This document shows positions 37,391 to 64,000 of a stretch of 64,000 nt of DNA, piece by piece. The notes beneath the pieces were generated by a model. The model made no database searches. It worked only from the letters and a program-made list of their open reading frames with translations, and was not told the origin of the DNA. Source of the DNA: Salminus brasiliensis (Eukaryota > Chordata > Actinopteri > Characiformes > Bryconidae); assembly GCF_030463535.1 (NCBI RefSeq), contig NC_132898.1, positions 24,830,662 through 24,894,661 of the forward strand, read 5' to 3'. The position numbers and the translations under genes were made by a program. Positions within the stretch are counted from its first letter, which is position 1. Every line of letters begins with the position of its first letter.

Positions 37391-37451
<61 letters not shown>
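37391..37451. repeat. (TA)n microsatellite
   Basis: About 30 uninterrupted TA units, in the putative sema3f 3' UTR. Confidence 0.95.
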
Positions 37452-37454
<3 letters not shown>

Positions 37455-38049
37455 TATAGGATGATGTCAGATGTGTAGGAAGACTGTACAGGAGTCCATG
37501 AAGAGTCAAATTTTTTTTTGTAACAGATGGACCAGAACCTTCTGGACCTTGGCTGTGGTAAAGTCTCGTTCTAGCGCGAGTCCATGAGTCCACAGACGGC
37601 AAAACGTCTCTGCTCTGCCCGTTTTTGCTCTCTCTTTCCACCACAACCGTTTGATCGTACAGTCTCTTGTGCATCAACAATACGGCAGTTGTCGAAATAC
37701 GTTAGCCGTGGAAACAAACGGTCAATGCCCGGAAGATGGAAACTGGAGATATCTCTCTCTCTTTTTTTCTCCTTTTTCTCGTAATGACCAATGATTTAAC
37801 AATAATATTTGCTCTGTACACCAAGAGCATCCTTTCTTTTTTTTGCGTTCTCTATTTAAGTACAAAGAAATCCACAGAATGATACTATTTACAACCTACA
37901 ATAAATACTGTGTATGATATTTTTTAAGGTGTTAAAAGGAGACGTCTGGGTTTGATCTTTTTTATGTTCTCGCGAAAGTTCGGATCGATCTCTTTTACGT
38001 TTTCTTTTTGTAATCGAGTCTTATCCCTTGTTGGCTGGGCCGCGCCCCC

Positions 38050-62718
<24,669 letters not shown>

Positions 62719-62722
62719 CTAC

Positions 62723-62753
<31 letters not shown>

Positions 62754-62861
62754 TGATTAAATATTTCCTATAGACTCAGAATCTCTTTACTAAACCACAG
62801 CAGAGCCCCACCTATCCTGTAATAGGAGAATGACATGAATCAATCAAATATAACTCTATAC

Positions 62862-63260
62862 TGATCAGCCACAACATTAAAACCACCTTCCCAATATTAT
62901 GTAGGGCCCACTCATTCCATCAAAACAGCTCTGACCCGTCGAGGCACAGGACTCCACAACACCTCGGTGTCCTGGTGCTATCTGGTCCTGAAGGTGTCCT
63001 GTGCTATCTGGTTGTCCTACTTACTGGTTGTCCTACTTACTGATCACTGTATACCGTGAACACCCCACAAGACCTGCCTGATGTTTTGCAGATATTCTGA
63101 CCTAGTCGTCTAGCCGTCACAGTTTGGTTCCTGTCTCAGATCCTTCCGATCACCCATTTTTTCTTTAACACACATTACCTTCCAGAACTGACAGTTCACT
63201 TGATGCCTAATATAGAGATTCCACCTCTTGAAAAGCGCCACTGGAAAGTAATCATCAATG
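62862..63260 (-). mobile_element. Internally deleted Tc1-like element
   Basis: The left end CTGATCAGCCACAACATTAA then AACAGCTCTGACCCGTCGAG joins to ACACCCCACAAGACCTGCCT, AGTCGTCTAGCCGTCACAG and CTGACAGTTCACTTGATGCC. This is the same non-autonomous arrangement as at 11571-12045 but inverted. Confidence 0.7.
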
Positions 63261-64000
63261 GGGGGGCTCAGATTTCAGTTACAGACAACAGTAAATATTA
63301 GGCATCTCTGTACTGAATATGTCTCGGAATATTAATATTACAATATTCCCAATAAGAGCTTGTTTATGTGCTTTACTCTTGAAATTTACCTCTTATACTC
63401 CTTTGAACCACTGGTAGGTCCTGGCTTCCCCTCCCCTACTGTTATAATTTAGGAACACCTGCATTGCTTTGTATGAAGTTACAGATTAGCAATCCTTGGC
63501 ACAAAGGGTTAAAGCATTAGACTTCATTCTTCACCTGCTTTTATGTCTAAATTGCTGTATGAGGCCTACCTCCCACCCCCCAAACAATAAGCAGCAGTAA
63601 GTGTGTATTTAAGGATCTGCTGCTGTTCTATTTCCAGCTCTGTCTCCGTCTCTGTGTTTCAGTTCAAAGACCAGGTTTTGTTCTAAATCAGAAAAAGAAG
63701 CAAGAAAGTGTGTTTATGACTCTGAACCAACAGCTAAATATACACCCCGGCGGAGACGCCCACATAAAACACACCTTCAAACACACCGTACAAGAAATGT
63801 CCCCCCAAGCCACAGCATAAAAATAGTGTATCCATGCACCTCAAGACAACAAGCTGGTTTAGAGACCACAAACCATGCTTTTATTCCCAGCTATCAGAGA
63901 CCTGAATCATCGGCCCACCGAACAACCCAGCACATGCGAACAGATCTGCGTTCAGCTCAGGTGTAGATTCAGGCCTGGCTAGCATATAAAACAAGAGACA
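63261..64000 (-). other. sema3f: sema3f intron, continues beyond window
   Basis: No upstream sema3f coding exon (expected to end in a SFKE-like motif) is seen. The first coding exon therefore lies past 64000. No gene or repeat is recognised here. Confidence 0.5.

Larger units (their letters stand above)
35239..38049 (-). other. sema3f: Putative sema3f 3' untranslated region
   Basis: This is non-coding sequence downstream of the sema3f stop, running to the first canonical minus-strand AATAAA that I found (35239-35244). It contains a 60-bp TA repeat (37391-37451) and tandem GGTTCC-rich units (36187-36690). A nearer non-canonical signal could shorten it. Confidence 0.3.

Overview
This is vertebrate, almost certainly teleost, nuclear DNA. 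Two intron-rich genes sit in repeat-dense sequence with Tc1-like transposons, MITE-type elements, a tRNA-derived SINE and many CT/GA, CA/TG and TA microsatellites. The repeat families resemble ones I remember from otophysan fish (characins, catfish, electric fishes). That is recall, not a search.

Gene 1 (plus strand, coding exons 12815-26564) is camkv, the CaM kinase-like vesicle-associated pseudokinase. All ten coding exons join in frame to a complete 444-residue protein. The kinase fold is kept, but HRD has become HRN and DFG has become DFH. A basic calmodulin-binding segment and an Ala/Pro-rich tail follow the kinase fold.

Gene 2 (minus strand, coding exons 62718-38050) is sema3f, a secreted class 3 semaphorin. 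Sixteen coding exons join in frame into 723 residues: most of the sema domain, the PSI domain, a furin site, an Ig domain, the interchain-disulfide region and a basic tail. The signal-peptide exon lies beyond position 64000. The two genes converge tail to tail with about 11.5 kb between stop codons.

Layout: 1-12.5 kb is upstream repeat-rich DNA with CT tracts, a gag fragment bounded by inverted repeats, a nested transposon, a 41/82-bp array, a retroelement coding fragment and a Tc1-like element. 12.8-26.6 kb is camkv; its introns carry a 34-bp array, a telomere-like hairpin, MITEs, a SINE copy and a minisatellite. 26.6-38 kb is 3' UTR and intergenic DNA with a perfect-looking hairpin, a second minisatellite of the same family, a decayed Tc1-like transposase and a 21-bp array. 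38-62.7 kb is sema3f with many intronic repeats. 62.7-64 kb is its next intron, with another Tc1-like relic.

The two genes are not a functional operon; both act in neurons (synaptic or vesicle signalling and axon guidance). I found no convincing novel system. The most notable signals are dinucleotide microsatellites directly forming many 3' splice sites, one minisatellite family seeded at three loci, a gag fragment inside a short inverted-repeat element, nested transposons with a reconstructable empty site, and several long hairpins.
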